Positions 1-12,354 of a stretch of 64,000 nucleotides of DNA are shown piece after piece. Source of the stretch: Riptortus pedestris (Eukaryota > Arthropoda > Insecta > Hemiptera > Alydidae). The position numbers and the translations under genes were made by a program. Below the pieces are notes generated by a model. That model had not been told where the DNA came from and did not search any database. It saw nothing but the letters and a program-made list of their open reading frames with translations. The DNA is taken from assembly GCA_019009955.1 (NCBI GenBank), contig CM032228.1, forward strand, positions 133,190,501 through 133,254,500, read 5' to 3'. How positions within the stretch are numbered: position 1 is the stretch's first letter; every line of letters starts with the position of its first letter.

Positions 1-212
1 AGCCTAAAGTCTAAGTTGGGTTAGTAGTAATATACATACCAAGTTTCGTAAAATTCGGTTCAGCCGTTTATGCGTGAAAAGGTAACAAACAAACAAATAA
101 ACAAACAGACACGAAAGAAACAAAATGCAGTTATGGTGTCTATGACATGTGAAACGAAATGTTATCGTGAAATTTCGCGAAAAAAATCAATGTACAGACA
201 GAGGTTACAATT
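1..212 (-). mobile_element. Helitron-like element, 5' part of a second copy
   Basis: This is nearly identical to 1086-1292 (the 5' arm of the neighbouring copy) and lies in the same orientation, so two copies are arranged head to tail with a short TA tract (213-222) between them. The rest lies beyond the left edge of the window. Confidence 0.7.
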
Positions 213-222
213 TTATATATAT

Positions 223-1288
223 ACTAGCTCAGATACCCGGCTTCGCCCGGGAATTGATTTGAGGCTGAATGGTGATGGTATTTTTTTGGCAAGGCTTTAC
301 TTTGAACAATATTTTGACATTTACCCGTCCCAGTGTTTAGGATTGATACCCGTCGTTGCCGTGGATTTGCTAATAATAGAATATTTGTTCGATAAGACTT
401 CACTGTCTTCGATATTTTTATATTTCCCGTCTCTTATACATGTAAATAAGGTGAATTTTTATTTCAGGCCTTCCTTATAACCCCCCTCTCGTTCGAACCT
501 AAAAATTTTAATATAACTTATAATCATGGAAGAATTAATGCTAATTGACATACCGAGCTTTGTTAAGTTCGGTTCAGCCGTTAGTGCCCAATAAAATTGT
601 TGGCTCCCGCTAAAGTTTTAACGTATAACTCATTTATACTTAGGTATACGACAAAAGTGTATATAACAAAAGTTACTCCAAATAACAAAATAAACAACTT
701 TTGTTATGTTTATATTTGCGGAAAAACCAATAGGAAACGAAATATCGCTATTTTTAATTTCAGGCTTCCTTTATAACCCCCACTCCTGCCCGTCCATAGA
801 AATGTTGGTATGGCTTATTATAATGAAGGCTTCACTGCTAATACACATACCGAGTTTTAATTAGTTCGGTTGAGTCTTTTTTGGCAAATAATATTGTTGA
901 CTCCCGCTATAATTTTTAGCGTATAACGCATTTAAACTTCGGTATACGACAAAAGTGTATATAACAAAAGTTACTCTATGTAATGTGCATATTGGCCGAA
1001 AAACCAATAGAAAACGAAATATCGCTATTTTTAATTTCAGGCTTCCCTTATAACCCCCACTCCTGTTCGCCTCAGAGAAAATTAATATAGCCTAAAGTCT
1101 AAGTTGGGTTAGTAGTAATATACATACCAAGTTTCATAAAATTCGGTTCAGCCGTTTATGCGTGAAAAGGTAACAAACAAACAAACATACACGAAAGAAA
1201 CAAAATGCAGATATGGTGTCTATGACATGTGAAACGAAAAGTTATCGTGAAATTTCGCGAAAAAAATCAATGTACAGACAGAGGTTAC

Positions 1289-1294
<6 letters not shown>
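223..1294 (-). mobile_element. Helitron-like non-coding element, full length
   Basis: Read on the - strand it begins after a (TA)n tract with AAAATTGTAACCTCTG and contains a run of GTTT repeats followed by ACGGCTGAACCGAATTTTAT. It then has two tandem units of about 280 bp (roughly 1075-790 and 790-490), each with AACAAAAGTTACT and GGAAACGAAATATCGCTAT. It ends with a GC-rich hairpin (236-251, CCCGGCTTCGCCCGGG on +) and CTAGT (223-227). A hairpin followed by CTAGT is the Helitron 3' signature. No Rep/helicase gene is present, so it is non-autonomous. Confidence 0.7.

Positions 1295-1340
<46 letters not shown>
1295..1340. repeat. (TA)n microsatellite
   Basis: TA tract between a Helitron-like 5' end and a family B inner arm. 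An interrupted TGTGTATATG run follows. Confidence 0.95.
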
Positions 1341-1348
<8 letters not shown>

Positions 1349-1765
1349 ATATGTATATATAATTTTGCCTATTAACGCTTCAGCGGTCGCAAGTTTTGTC
1401 TGATCAATACGAAACTCGATATTTACACGTTTTATGTAAAAATGAAGATCAAGTTCGTCAACTGCTAAAATCACACCAGGGGTGGGGGAGTTTAGAGTGG
1501 GAACTTGGAAAATTCGAAATATTCCCGTTATTATGCGTCGGATCAAATATTTGTATAGAATCTATCTTATTGCAAATGTCATGTTCTATAAATGTTGTTA
1601 TGTACATTGTTCCATTATTTCGATTATTAACCGAGATATTTGCATTTTTTTAGTTTTCAGCGTTCAGTAAACCCCCACTCCTACTCATTTCATATTAAAA
1701 ATAAACTGTTATATTATGAAGCACATCATTTGAAGCCTAAAACCAAATATTTTTCTCTTTGAACT
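1341..1765 (-). mobile_element. Family B repeat, inner part
   Basis: The reverse complement contains ACGAACTTGATCTTCATT-like sequence, the G-rich (C on -) tract at 1481-1489, ATCCGACGCATAATAACGGG and ATGCAAATATCTCGGTTAAT. It starts exactly where the (TA)n at 1295-1340 ends, so the Helitron-like pair to its left sits at the (TA)n position of this family B copy. Confidence 0.55.
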
Positions 1766-2565
1766 TTGTTTTAAGACAAATCCAAACAAAATAGTGTAAT
1801 TGAAATTATTATTTCAAACGCAAAATATTTAGCCATTAAAGTATATAATCGCAATTATATTTGTCATTAAAACGCAAACGAAAAACTAAAAAAAAAACCT
1901 TAGGAACAGTCGAGTTTAAATGGAAGTGTATTCTATATTATGGTTTAACATTACAATGTGAAGTAAATGGACCTCATGTTATGATAGGTTAATTATTTTA
2001 GTCAATTACTGTTATATAATTAATAATTTGTTATATAATTAGAACCGAATATATAAAGTACCTCAAATTCACATGAATTAACTGTGTTTTTGAGAGATTA
2101 CACAAAATTTTTTTCTGTAATCGTTGAATAATGGTAACATTACTAAACACAAATGAGTGAAGAAAGTGAAACACAAGTGAAGAAAGTGAATTGCCTTCTT
2201 AATTAGTAATAAGTATAAATTAAAAAATAATTTGAAGTTGGAAATTAAATGCTTTTAAATGTTTCTTAACATTGTAAGAATTTATTTTAACAAAATAAAT
2301 TGAAATGTGAATGAATTATTGGTGGAAATAATCAATATATTTTAAAATTTTATTATAATAATAATTACCTTCCTTGTTTATAACCTGCACTTGTTTATAA
2401 CTGCACTACTTAACAATCATCACTAGTTGTTTTATAACTATGCTTATAACCTTTCACAACCATGCTTATAACCTACCAACAACATACCATAATCTTCACA
2501 ACATCCTAATTTTGTTCATATTCTGGTTAGATCTGATCATGTATTACACGATTACAGAAAAAATT
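1766..2565. other. Intergenic or intronic AT-rich sequence
   Basis: Nothing supported here. Short imperfect tandem units around 2405-2500 (CTTATAACC, ACAACCATG variants). Confidence 0.5.
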
Positions 2566-2691
2566 TTATATTACACTCGTGACGAAAGTAGAATTTACAA
2601 CTCTCGTGAAATTACCACACTCGCTTCGCTCGTGTGGGTAAACGTTTCACTCGAGTTGTAAAATGATCTACTTTCGTCACTTGTATAATAA
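2566..2691. repeat. Foldback hairpin element
   Basis: The two arms (about 2566-2622 and 2630-2691) are near-perfect inverted repeats: TTATATTACACTCGTGACGA on the left against TCACTTGTATAATAA on the right, with ACAACTC/GAGTTGT and CACAC/GTGTG inside. They fold around CTCGCTTCGCTCG. There is no coding content. It is a foldback MITE or a large cruciform-capable palindrome. Confidence 0.75.
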
Positions 2692-4357
2692 ATAACTATT
2701 TTTTAATATTTATTTTTAAGAAATTAATTGTGCACAACCTCTTTTATTGATACTCTTATTGTAGCAGTTGAGGAGGACAGGAGCAGCATCACCATATTCC
2801 TCTTGCCCCTACAATGCGGTAGGAAATAATGCTCTTTATACAAGGAAGTGTCGTGTTCTCTTCATCATGTTCGAATCTAATAAATAGTTAAGTCTAAGTC
2901 ATAACGTGAGATGCATTGTGGTGAAGGCACAGTCTATAACCTCACCTGACTAGGGTTATCTGTGGGAGAATATTTGTTCAGGAGTTTTCTGCTCAATATC
3001 AATTTGTATAAAAAATGTTGGTTTTCATATTAATATATACAAATACAATTGCGATTATATACTTTAATGGTTGATTATGTTGCTTTAAATTAATAATTTC
3101 AATTGTAAAACACCATTAAGATTAGTTGATTAGTTCTCTAGAGAGTATGGGAATTGTAAGGACCACTTCTATAGTGAGTGACCTTTACAGTACACATGTG
3201 ATGGGAAGTTGCCATGGGAACTGGCATTCATTGAACGTAGATGATGATGAAAGTGGACATTGAAACTACGCTTTGTGTTGTTTATACTCACTAGATTTGA
3301 AACTTTTAGTGGAAAATGACAAACTACTCTCAAACTGGCTATGGTAATGAATTAAATTTGAAATTAAATGAAAAATATTATTTACTAACAAATTAATTTT
3401 TTCATTTTTATAATAATCTCTTTCTCAGTAACTGAGGAAGATATATATTTAAAAGGATGTTTGGGAATGCCTTATATTGAAGTTGTCGTAAAAGGTCATA
3501 TATAAAGGATGTGCAGTGGCAAAGTGAATGTGTCAGTTCATTATTAGAAACACAAAATAAAACGAATAACATGGTTAGCTTCCTATTGAGGAACTGTCGA
3601 AGAACCACTATTAGGATGAATTTCCTCAGCTATCTCCTCTTCTGTAGGTAGTTTAATGTCCATGGTTTGATGTTCCACGATGGCAGACGTTGCAGGAGCC
3701 CTGTCAAACCAGGATTCTCGTCCTCTGTGCTGCTGACGTCTCCCCTCCCCATTTCTCGCGGTACGTCAGTTACCCAGAGTTAGTGGCAGGAGACTGACAA
3801 TGCCTGGCTTAATTTAAACAAGCTCTTTTTAGCTCTACCAAGTCATACTTTTACGTACGGAATTTGCCAGCCAGAAATCCTGTTGGGAAGTGACCTTCAA
3901 TTTGGTCCACTTTACCTCCTCGTGCCATTTACTATAGCCTTCCGAAAAGTCCGTTCTGGTGCTACAAATGAGTACTATTACTAGTCACACCACGCCGCCT
4001 TCGTCTGATAGAACCCTGCCTCGCAAACCGAACTTGATTATTCCGACTTTTTCCAAATTTTCTAGTTGTGATTTGGATATGAGATATGCTCTATGAGCAC
4101 GTACCGACTAATTTCACTCTGTATCTACAAAGTGATGATGTTAATCGGTACTATTTATCTATTAGTCTTTACTGATTCTTATTGGAGAGTCATAATCGAT
4201 AGTTATTGATTAGTTATCACAACAGAAACTCAACTCATTTTTAAGCGATCATTTCCATACCGTGTATAATAGAATTTTTTATTTTTATATATCTCCTTCT
4301 CAAAAGAAAGCACATTTTAAATAACAAAATTGTGATGACAGTGGACAATAAAAAGTC
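2692..4357. other. No gene recognised
   Basis: Moderately higher GC between 3650 and 4030, with no reading frame that holds up on either strand. No repeat family seen elsewhere in the window. Confidence 0.4.
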
Positions 4358-4857
4358 TTCCACGCAGGGGCTGCAAAAACTGAGCAAATTTCCTACGTGA
4401 TCTATTCTCTACTCCTCCCCTAGTAAGAAACCTTTCTCTGACTCAAAATTGAATGAGTAAGAAGAAATGAACTACTAGACATCAGAGTTCACTAAAGGCT
4501 GAAATGAAAAAGAAATACCAATAACTTTTTTTTTTAATATTTGAGCTAGAGAAAACGTGTAAAACAGTAGTTGTAGAAAAATAAATTTGCAATGAGGTTG
4601 GTTTTATAACATTTTATGAACATTTTTTCATTATGATCTCCCAACGGTATTTAGGGAGTATGGTGAAATTCATGTGATTCTACTGAAGAATATGGCTGCG
4701 GCGAGGGTTATGATTTTGAAACCGATGTCGGGTTCTCCAAAAGGCCAATAACATAAGAACTATGTAAATATCCCTCAACTATTGATTTAAATATATATAT
4801 AAAATATACAATACCAAAGGTTTTGGGTTACTGACTTATTGTGAGACTCATAGCTGT

Positions 4858-5520
4858 TATTCGTTAGCCACTTTAAATTGTATATATGTATCTTTTAGCG
4901 CTCCAACTTTCACAATTTTTGATTGATCGTTACCAAACCCGATATTTATACGTTTTATGTAAAAATAAAGATCAAGTTCGTTAATGGTTGAAATCGGGCC
5001 AGTGGGTGGGGGATTTTCGAAAATTCGAAATGTCTCCGTCATTATACGTCGGATCAAAAAATTGTATAGAAGCCATGTTATTGCAAATTAAATTTACTAT
5101 TAATATTATTATATACATTTATTCTCTATAAATATTAACCTATTAATATTAATAAATATTTTCTTTAACATTAACAGAGATATTTGCATTTATATTATGT
5201 GTGTGTACGTAACGGACGGAGATGAGGTCGGCTAACTTGGGTCCTAGAATTAAACTTGATATTTAAATAAATCCCATCCATATCGACTCCTGCTCATGTT
5301 ACATGAGCAATAGCCTATTATGAAATGTTTTATTCCAACCTTAAATGTTAATATTATCTTCATTGAACTTTTCCTGTGTGAGATACATCCAAATAAGTTG
5401 TGTTATGACGATTTTCCCGTCTTAACACTACCCATGTTCAATATTTAACCGTTTCATTCAACTGTAATGTTCATATTCCTTATTGGCTGAAATCGCTCCA
5501 TGAAAGGGGGGGGGGATTTG
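4858..5520 (-). mobile_element. Family B repeat, inner part
   Basis: It contains GTTACCAAACCCGATATTTA, GATCAAGTTCGTTAATGG, a G-rich tract and CGTCGGATCAAAAAATTG. Farther right comes the internal block found only in long copies (CTCATGTTACATGAGC, GATACATCCAAATAAG). No clear ends. A separate 5'-end remnant (CCACGCAGGGGCTGC) lies at 4360-4450 on +. Confidence 0.5.
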
Positions 5521-5604
5521 AATATTGATGTTCTACAATTATTGCTAATAATTTTTTTGTAGTCAAAAATTATGCAAGTTATTCGTACTTTCAACCTTCA
5601 GTAA

Positions 5605-6440
5605 CTCCCTTAAGGGAAATCAGCTATTGGGGTTTTACTCATGACGCCATTTTATAAAATGTCCTCAAATGTCCATCGATCCTACCTAATAGATGAGATA
5701 ATAAGGTCCGTTCAAAATTATAATTATATATTACACACACACGCGCGCGCGTCTGTTGCGCTCTAGCAGTCGCAATTTTTGTCTCATCGGTACCAAACTC
5801 GATATATAAGTCTTTCATGGTAAACTAAAGATGAAGTTTGTTAACGGCTGAAATCGGTCCGGATCCGATTTAGAAGAGGCAATTTCAAAAATTTGAAATA
5901 TTTCAGTTATTAAAAGTCGGATCGAAAAATTGAAAAGAACTAATTTATTGAAAACATAACTGCCTATCTATGTTGTAATATACGTATTTTCTGTTTCATA
6001 AATTTAAACCGCCACTCCTACTAATCACATTAGCAATAAGTTGTTATATTATGGACGACTGTATTTGATGCTTAAATACCAAACATTTTTTTCATTGAAC
6101 TTTTACACATACGAGGATATACATCCAATAGGAGGGTGGGGTGATGGGTGGGTAGTGAGAAGAGGGAAAACCAGAATTGAAAATATCTCCCTTATTATGA
6201 GTTGGATCGAAAAATATTATCTTGTTAAACTATTGATCCTCCCCAATTGTTGTTCTATACATTTTCTCGTTAACTCAATTATTAAGCGAGTTATTAGTAA
6301 ATTCTTTTTCACTAGTGTGTCATACCAGCACGTGATAAATCGGCATTGTTTACTCAACCCCTGCGTGCGTCTCCAATCTGCCACTTCATTGAAATATGCA
6401 GAATCTGTTTATCTCTTTTATAAGTAGTTTTAGATTAAGC
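5605..6440 (-). mobile_element. Family B repeats, two overlapping inner/3' pieces
   Basis: It starts with the 3' end palindrome (CCCTTAAGGGAAATCAGC), GGTCCGTTCAAAATTA, a (CA)n(CG)n tract in place of (TA)n at 5735-5750, then inner sequence to about 6130. A second inner piece with GGGTGGGG and AGTTGGATCGAAAAAT follows. The long + frame here is repeat-derived. Confidence 0.5.
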
Positions 6441-6859
6441 CACAACTTTTTTTTCGTTAACATTCCCACTATTCCGGGTTTTTAGAATAATTATTGTAAA
6501 AAGAAATCTTTACTGGACCGTAGGCCATTTGTATTACGAAGTTCGTTCCAGACTAACCAAATTATTTTTTTCGGACAGCCCCTTTTGCATGGGAATAGTC
6601 GTTGCTGAGCCTTTGCCCCTGTAACCTAGGAAGTGAGGGTTGAGCAAGTTGTTTCCTCTTCCTTCGGAAATATTGTATCTCCTTTACTTTTATAATTCTA
6701 TTCTTGAAATTCATAAAATAACTGATCCTCTAAAAATATATTTTGTGACGGATTACATTTGTAAAAAATGGATCCCTAATTAAATTTAGATTGAAGGTAA
6801 CCATATTTTGGCAGATTTCCTTTCTATCAGCTACTGAGATTGTTCCAGTAATTTGCTAA

Positions 6860-7330
6860 AGATTTTCCTGAAATACTCATCCATTCTATCTAGGAGATGA
6901 CAAAAATGAGGCCCGTTGAAAGAGTGAAAAAGTCTTACCTTTACCAAACTCGATATACAAGCGTTTTATGTAAAACTAAAGATGAGATTCGTTAACGCCT
7001 GAAATCAAACCGGGGGGAGAGGAGGGATTTGAGTGGCGAATTTTGATAATTCGAAATATCTTAGTTATTACTGATCGAAAAATTGTATTGACCCAATCTT
7101 TTTACAAATTTAATTGCCTCCAAATATTGTTTTATACGTATTCTCTACACACACACGCACACACACACACATATATATTGCCTCTCCCTTTCTACTCACG
7201 TTATATAAACAATAAGCAGTTGTATCATGAACCACTTTATCGGAACCTTAAATACCAACTATTGTTTTTATAGAATTTGTACTGTGTGAGGTTTAGGCAA
7301 CGTTATGTTGTGACGTCTTGATTTAAGATT
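6860..7330 (-). mobile_element. Family B repeat, inner part
   Basis: It carries TATCTAGGAGATGACAAAAA, ACCAAACTCGATATACAAGC, CGTTAACGCCTGAAATC and a G tract, then (CA)n at 7148-7170. Both ends are missing. Confidence 0.45.
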
Positions 7331-7587
7331 TTACGTTCTTACCTCGAAAGTGTTTATTTTCTCTTCACTACACTTGATATTTAACTATTTTATTCAACAC
7401 TGAAAATGAAATGAATCATATCGAAAAATATTATGGAACCAATCTTATTAAAATATTGGTCCTAGCTCAAATATTCAGCGAGCATTCGTGATTTCATGTT
7501 TTCAGCCTTCACTAAACCCCCACGTCTACTTGGTGTATCAGGTGTTTACTTAGGAATATATAATTATTAAAATTAATAAAAATTAAA

Positions 7588-7770
7588 ATTGGGACGGGTT
7601 ATCTACAAGTTACCACCCTTTTCTAGCCAGAGTGGGACTAAGAATTTTATTGAATGTATTCCGTCACTAAATAAATTCCTTTGCCCAGGCGGGAATCGAA
7701 CTCGCCACTCTAGGTTTACCATGTGAGATTAACGTCAACGCTTTAACTCACATGGCTAACGTAAGCCCCA
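7588..7770 (-). mobile_element. tRNA-derived SINE
   Basis: The - strand reads GGGGCTTACGTTAGCCATGT, GAGTTAAAGCGTTGACG and box B-like GAGTTCGATTCCCGCCTGGG, then the body TTTATTTAGTGACGG, CTGGCTAGAAAAGGGTGG and AACCCGTCCCAATT. Family features: a tRNA-like head with boxes A and B, a conserved body and a TAATAAATAA tail. Confidence 0.75.
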
Positions 7771-7812
7771 TATAATTATTAGGAGCAATAGATTGTGATA
7801 TATATGTGTGTG

Positions 7813-7817
<5 letters not shown>

Positions 7818-7873
<56 letters not shown>
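7818..7873. repeat. (TA)n microsatellite
   Basis: About 56 nt of pure TA just right of a SINE. Confidence 0.95.
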
Positions 7874-7876
<3 letters not shown>

Positions 7877-8867
7877 GACGGGGGAAATTTGCTTCGTTCA
7901 CAGAGCCCCTGATTGGCGAACTTATATTTTGTTAAACTTGCATAACACTGATTGTGATTAGAAGTACGAAGCATGAAATTCTCGTTTTCGTTTGACGATT
8001 TGAATATGCGTACCTCTCGTAAGTATGAAGCTGGCTATAAGTGTGAGCGTTTAGAATATAGCGTGCTACGATATATTTGACACTTAAGTAAAATAAGTAA
8101 TTTTATGTTTCTTGGCAGTGGTTCACTTGTGGTAACTTTTTAATTTAAGTATTTTAAGTTTTTTCCTGTAAAATTCTTTCTTAAATAAAATTCATAAATA
8201 CATGTCTGTATAGGATGTAGCTTTAAATCAATCAATTTTTCAATAATTCACGAGGACTCTAATACTCTTCTCAATAAAAAATTAAAATTTGACGTTTTAA
8301 ATCTCATCTTAATTACTATCATGGGGGCATGACAATATATTTTGGTCTGCATTCAACCTGTTGATAATAGCTGTTAAGTTTAATCAACGTGTATTAATTT
8401 ATCCAGGTACTAAGTTGAATAAATTCATACATGTATACGCATTGATGGCTATAACAAAAAGTCTATGCAAACTACTTGCTTTATAAATTACGATAAAGAT
8501 GTATATAACAAAAGTTACTATAAACTTCATCGCCAAAAAAACAGTAGGAAACGAAATATGACGATTTTACATTTCATGCCTTCCTAACAACCCCCACTCC
8601 TGTTTGCTCCTAAAAATGTTAATATAACTTATAGTCAAAAATACGGAGTTTCATTAATTTCGATTTAGTCTTTCGTATCCTATAACATTGTTGACCCATT
8701 CTATAGTTTTTCGTGTATATCTCATTTATACTTCGTTATACAGCAAAAGTGCATGTAACAAAAGCTGTTCGTTTGCCGAAAAATGAATAGATTACGAAAT
8801 ATCGCGTTTTTATATTTCACACCTCCCCTATAACCTCCACTCCTATTCGGCTCAAAGAATATTAAAA

Positions 8868-9289
8868 GTCCGTCACGCAGGGGCTGCGTAAACTAAGCAG
8901 ATTTCCCAAGTGAAGCTATACAATAGAGAAATCTCTATACGAGAGCCGAACAGTTACGGCCGAACTAGCTTTTGGCGGGAAACGTTCGTTATCGGCCCAC
9001 ATTTAATAAAAATGCAAATATCTTGGTTAATATTCAAGATAGAGAATAAATGTATAGAACAATATTTATAGTAAATTTAATTTGCAATAAGATTGGTTCT
9101 ATACACTTTTTTGATCCGACGTATGGTAACGGAGATATTTCGAATTTTCAAACAACCTCCCGTCTAAACCCCCCCCCCTGGTCCGATTTCAGCCGTTAAC
9201 GAACTTGATCTTTCTTTTTACATAAAACGACTAAATCTCGTCGATTGGTGACGTTTAAACAATAATTGCGACCGCTGGAGCGGTAACAG

Positions 9290-9349
<60 letters not shown>

Positions 9350-9471
9350 TTTTGAACGGACCTCATTTTCGTCATCTCCTAGGTAGGATCGATGAACATT
9401 TGAAGAAAAATTTCGAAAATCGCGTCATGAGTACAACCTCAATACCTGATTTCCCTTAAGGGAAATCTGCT
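8868..9471 (+). mobile_element. Family B hairpin-ended repeat, complete copy
   Basis: The copy is 604 bp. It starts GTCCGTCACGCAGG with the inverted repeat ACGCAGGGGCTGCGT, followed by AGCAGATTTCCC. The middle holds ATGCAAATATCTTGGTTAAT, a C tract near 9170, AGCCGTTAACGAACTTGATC and (TA)n at 9295-9345. It ends with the 18-base palindrome ATTTCCCTTAAGGGAAAT and CTGCT. Ends are set by comparison with the uninterrupted Helitron-like copy. No coding capacity; superfamily unknown. Confidence 0.75.
9295..9345. repeat. (TA)n inside family B copy
   Basis: About 51 nt of TA between AGACAAAT and ACAGTTTTGAACGGACC, the fixed (TA)n position of the family. Confidence 0.95.
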
Positions 9472-9578
9472 AATATAGCCTAAAACCTAAGTTGGGTTAG
9501 TAGTAATATACATACTATGTATCATAAAATTCGGTTCAGCCGTTTACTATTCTTAAAAGGACATACAGACAAACATTC

Positions 9579-9580
<2 letters not shown>

Positions 9581-9639
<59 letters not shown>
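9581..9639. repeat. (TA)n, left flank of Helitron-like copy
   Basis: About 59 nt of TA directly before the element start AAAATTGTAACC. Confidence 0.95.
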
Positions 9640-9644
<5 letters not shown>

Positions 9645-10690
9645 GTAACCTCTGTCTGTACATTGATTTTTTTCGCGAAATTTCACGATAACTTTTCGTT
9701 TCACATGTCCTAGACACCATAACTGCAATTTATTTCTTTGGTGTCTGTTTGTTTGTTTGTTTATTTGTTTGTTTGTTTGTTTGTTACCTTTTCACGCATA
9801 AACGGCTGAACCGAATTTTATGAAACTTGGTATGTATATTAGTACTAACCCAACTTAGACTTTAGGCTATATTAAAATTCTCTGAGATGAACAGGAGAGG
9901 GGGTTATAAGGGAGGCCTGAAATTAAAAATAGCGATATTTCGTTTCCTATTGGTTTTTCGTAAAATATGAACATAACAAAAGTTGTTTATTTTGTTATTT
10001 AGAGTAACTTTTGTCATATACACTTTTTTCATATACCAATTAATAAACGAGATATACGCTAAAACCTACAGCGGAAGTGAACAATTTTATTTGGGACAAA
10101 AGACCCAACCGATGTAAATAAAATTCAGTATGTGTATTAGCACTAATGTATTCATTATAATAAGCCATACCAACATTTCTAGGGACGGGCAGTAGTGGGG
10201 GTTGTATGGAAGGCCTGAATTTAAAAATAGCGGTATTTCGTTTTCTATTGGGTTTTCTGCAAATATGCACATAACAAAAGATGTTTATTTTGTTATTTAA
10301 AGTAACTTTTGTTATATACACTTTTTTCGTATACCGAATTATAAACGAGATATACAGGAAAACTAAAGTAATTTGGGTAGAAATATTGATATGCTCAACA
10401 ATTCTGTCCAATATGAACTACCAGGTACCTCACCTGGAAAAATTAATTCAAATCTATGTTAATATTTTGTCCTTAATAGCTGAAATCTATGCATAATACA
10501 AAGGAGATGGGAAATATGACAATTTGGACGACAATGAAGTCTTACAAAAAAAAAAAACGACGGGTATGAACCCTAAACACTGGGACGGGGAAATATGACA
10601 AAATATTATGAAAAGTAAAGCCTTGCCAAAATAATACCATCACCATTCAGCCTCAAATGAATTCCCAGGCGAAGCCGGGTATCTGAGCTA

Positions 10691-10692
<2 letters not shown>
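9640..10692 (+). mobile_element. Helitron-like non-coding element, full length, inside (TA)n
   Basis: This is an inverted copy of 223-1294: AAAATTGTAACCTCTG start, GTTT repeats, CCGAATTTTATGAAACTTGG, two tandem internal units, a GC-rich hairpin near 10666-10680 and CTAGT at 10688-10692. Both ends abut long (TA)n tracts (9581-9639 and 10693-10754), as expected if it entered a TA microsatellite. Confidence 0.72.

Positions 10693-10754
<62 letters not shown>
10693..10754. repeat. (TA)n, right flank of Helitron-like copy
   Basis: About 62 nt of TA directly after CTAGT. Confidence 0.95.
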
Positions 10755-10760
<6 letters not shown>

Positions 10761-12354
10761 CTTAAATACTGTGTATAATCTCAATAGGCGACCCCCACTT
10801 CCATCCCACCTCAAGCTACGCCCTTCCCTAAGGGTGGTTAAGGGAAATTACGAAAAGAATGAGGCGACTATTTTTCTACACAGATAACATCAGAACTTCA
10901 TTTTAAGGCCATTTTATCAAGGTTAAGGCAAACGGAAAATGTTCGTAGGAGCTGCTCCAGGGTGATTTGTTGCTGGTAAGATATCGGAAACGTGGTTAAC
11001 ATTATTTAGTACACTTTCATCGGACAGTACTGTTTCTTTCTTCTGCCCGTCTGAACCCTTTGATTTTCCGTTCTGCTTGAAATTGCTAGCTGCTATTGAT
11101 TAGATCATAAAGATATCGCCTTTGTGATTGGCAGCAGCCTGTTCAGCAAAGCCTCGGATACTGTTACAAACCGGACTGACTAGCTTCTAATTCGTTCTGT
11201 TAATTTTTTCCACTCCACTTCCTGGTTGGGAAATTTATGAGAAAACTCTTATATGATAAAAAATCTGGTGTGGGCATCACATGACTTCCTGTTGCTCCTT
11301 ATAATCAAAATGAGTTCAGGCAAGTCCACAATGGGTAGTTCCGATGGAATCTAAAAACGGAAATTTTTCGCGATATCAATGCTTCCTTTTCATCGTGCTA
11401 GAAAGTAAACATATTGACATCGTCGATTATTTTTTTACAATTATTACTTGTTGGATTTCCTGGAAACGTTTTTAACAGGAGAAGAAAAATCCAAAAGCCC
11501 ATAACGGTTACTTTACTGGGTGTTGAGGAATTTCTGACAATTTTAGCTAATTTAATTTAGCTCCGAAAAGTATTTCTTGGTTACGACATATTTTATGTAT
11601 ATGCGATATCTGTCCACCTTGATTTCTTGTGATTTAGTCTAGCCAATGAACATCTCGGATGATGCTCTACATGATTTTGTAATTTCTGCCCTTACGATTC
11701 TATCCAATTCATCTAAAGATGTGTCCAAATAATTATTCGAAATCAGAGATGGGATAGCCGACCTGTCAGCAGCTTTGATTTTAAATGCACCTCTTAAATT
11801 AAGCTCCGTAACACATTGTATATTTCTGATGACGTCATCTCTCATTCTGGTCTTTATTTCTCCCTTGGTAAGAATTCTTTGTTTAGAAGATTTAGAATTT
11901 AAGCTTGGGAAATTGTTGAGTGGTGCAATAGCTTTGACGTAGGAGAGGGCTTTACTGAAGGCTGAAAACCCCAAAAATGAAAAAACTCCGTTTATATACT
12001 TCTCGTATATTCTTTGATTGTAACTTAATAAATATCAAAGTAATTATTATTCATATTGCACCATTTTAGGAAGAGGAGCGGTATTTTCAAGGAATTTGTT
12101 TATTCGTGTTTCCTCTTGGTTTTCTTGACGATGAAATATTTCGTTTTTTTATTAGTACATTTTGTTAATTAGACACTTTGAATAATATTAGGGGCTGAGG
12201 CATATTATTTTTTCTCCTTCCTTTTGTTTGTTTTTTTGAATCCCTTTGTGGAAAGTTAGTTAGTTACAATAATCTATAACTTGAGTGCTTGTGTACTTGG
12301 CTGAAGTTTTTTTTGAAATAATATCTTTGTCGAATACTTATTTTAATTTTAGCC
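10755..12354. other. No gene recognised
   Basis: A 111-codon - strand frame (11639-11974) ends in sequence similar to the family B internal block (TTTATTTCTCCCTTGGTAAG, TACTGAAGGCTGAAAAC). It is taken as repeat-derived. The rest is unremarkable. Confidence 0.4.

Larger units (their letters stand above)
8475..9580 (-). mobile_element. Helitron-like remnant split by a family B insertion
   Basis: 8475-8867 carries the tandem internal units (AACAAAAGTTACT, CCTCCACTCC) and 9472-9580 carries the 5' arm (AATATAGCCTAAAACCTAAG to the TA tract). The join between them in the intact copy at 1075-1095 is continuous, so 8868-9471 is a later insertion. Confidence 0.65.

Noticed and set aside
70..480. 136-codon + frame at the left edge
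   Set aside because: Runs through two Helitron-like copies and their TA junction; other copies have stops.
3408..3608. 66-codon - strand frame
   Set aside because: No family features; surrounded by AT-rich sequence.
6041..6427. 128-codon + frame
   Set aside because: Lies wholly in reverse-oriented family B sequence.
11639..11974. 111-codon - strand frame (MGFSAFSKALSYVKAIAPLN...)
   Set aside because: Part of it matches the internal block of family B, also present at 20930-21010, at the nucleotide level with indels; the frame is not conserved between the two.
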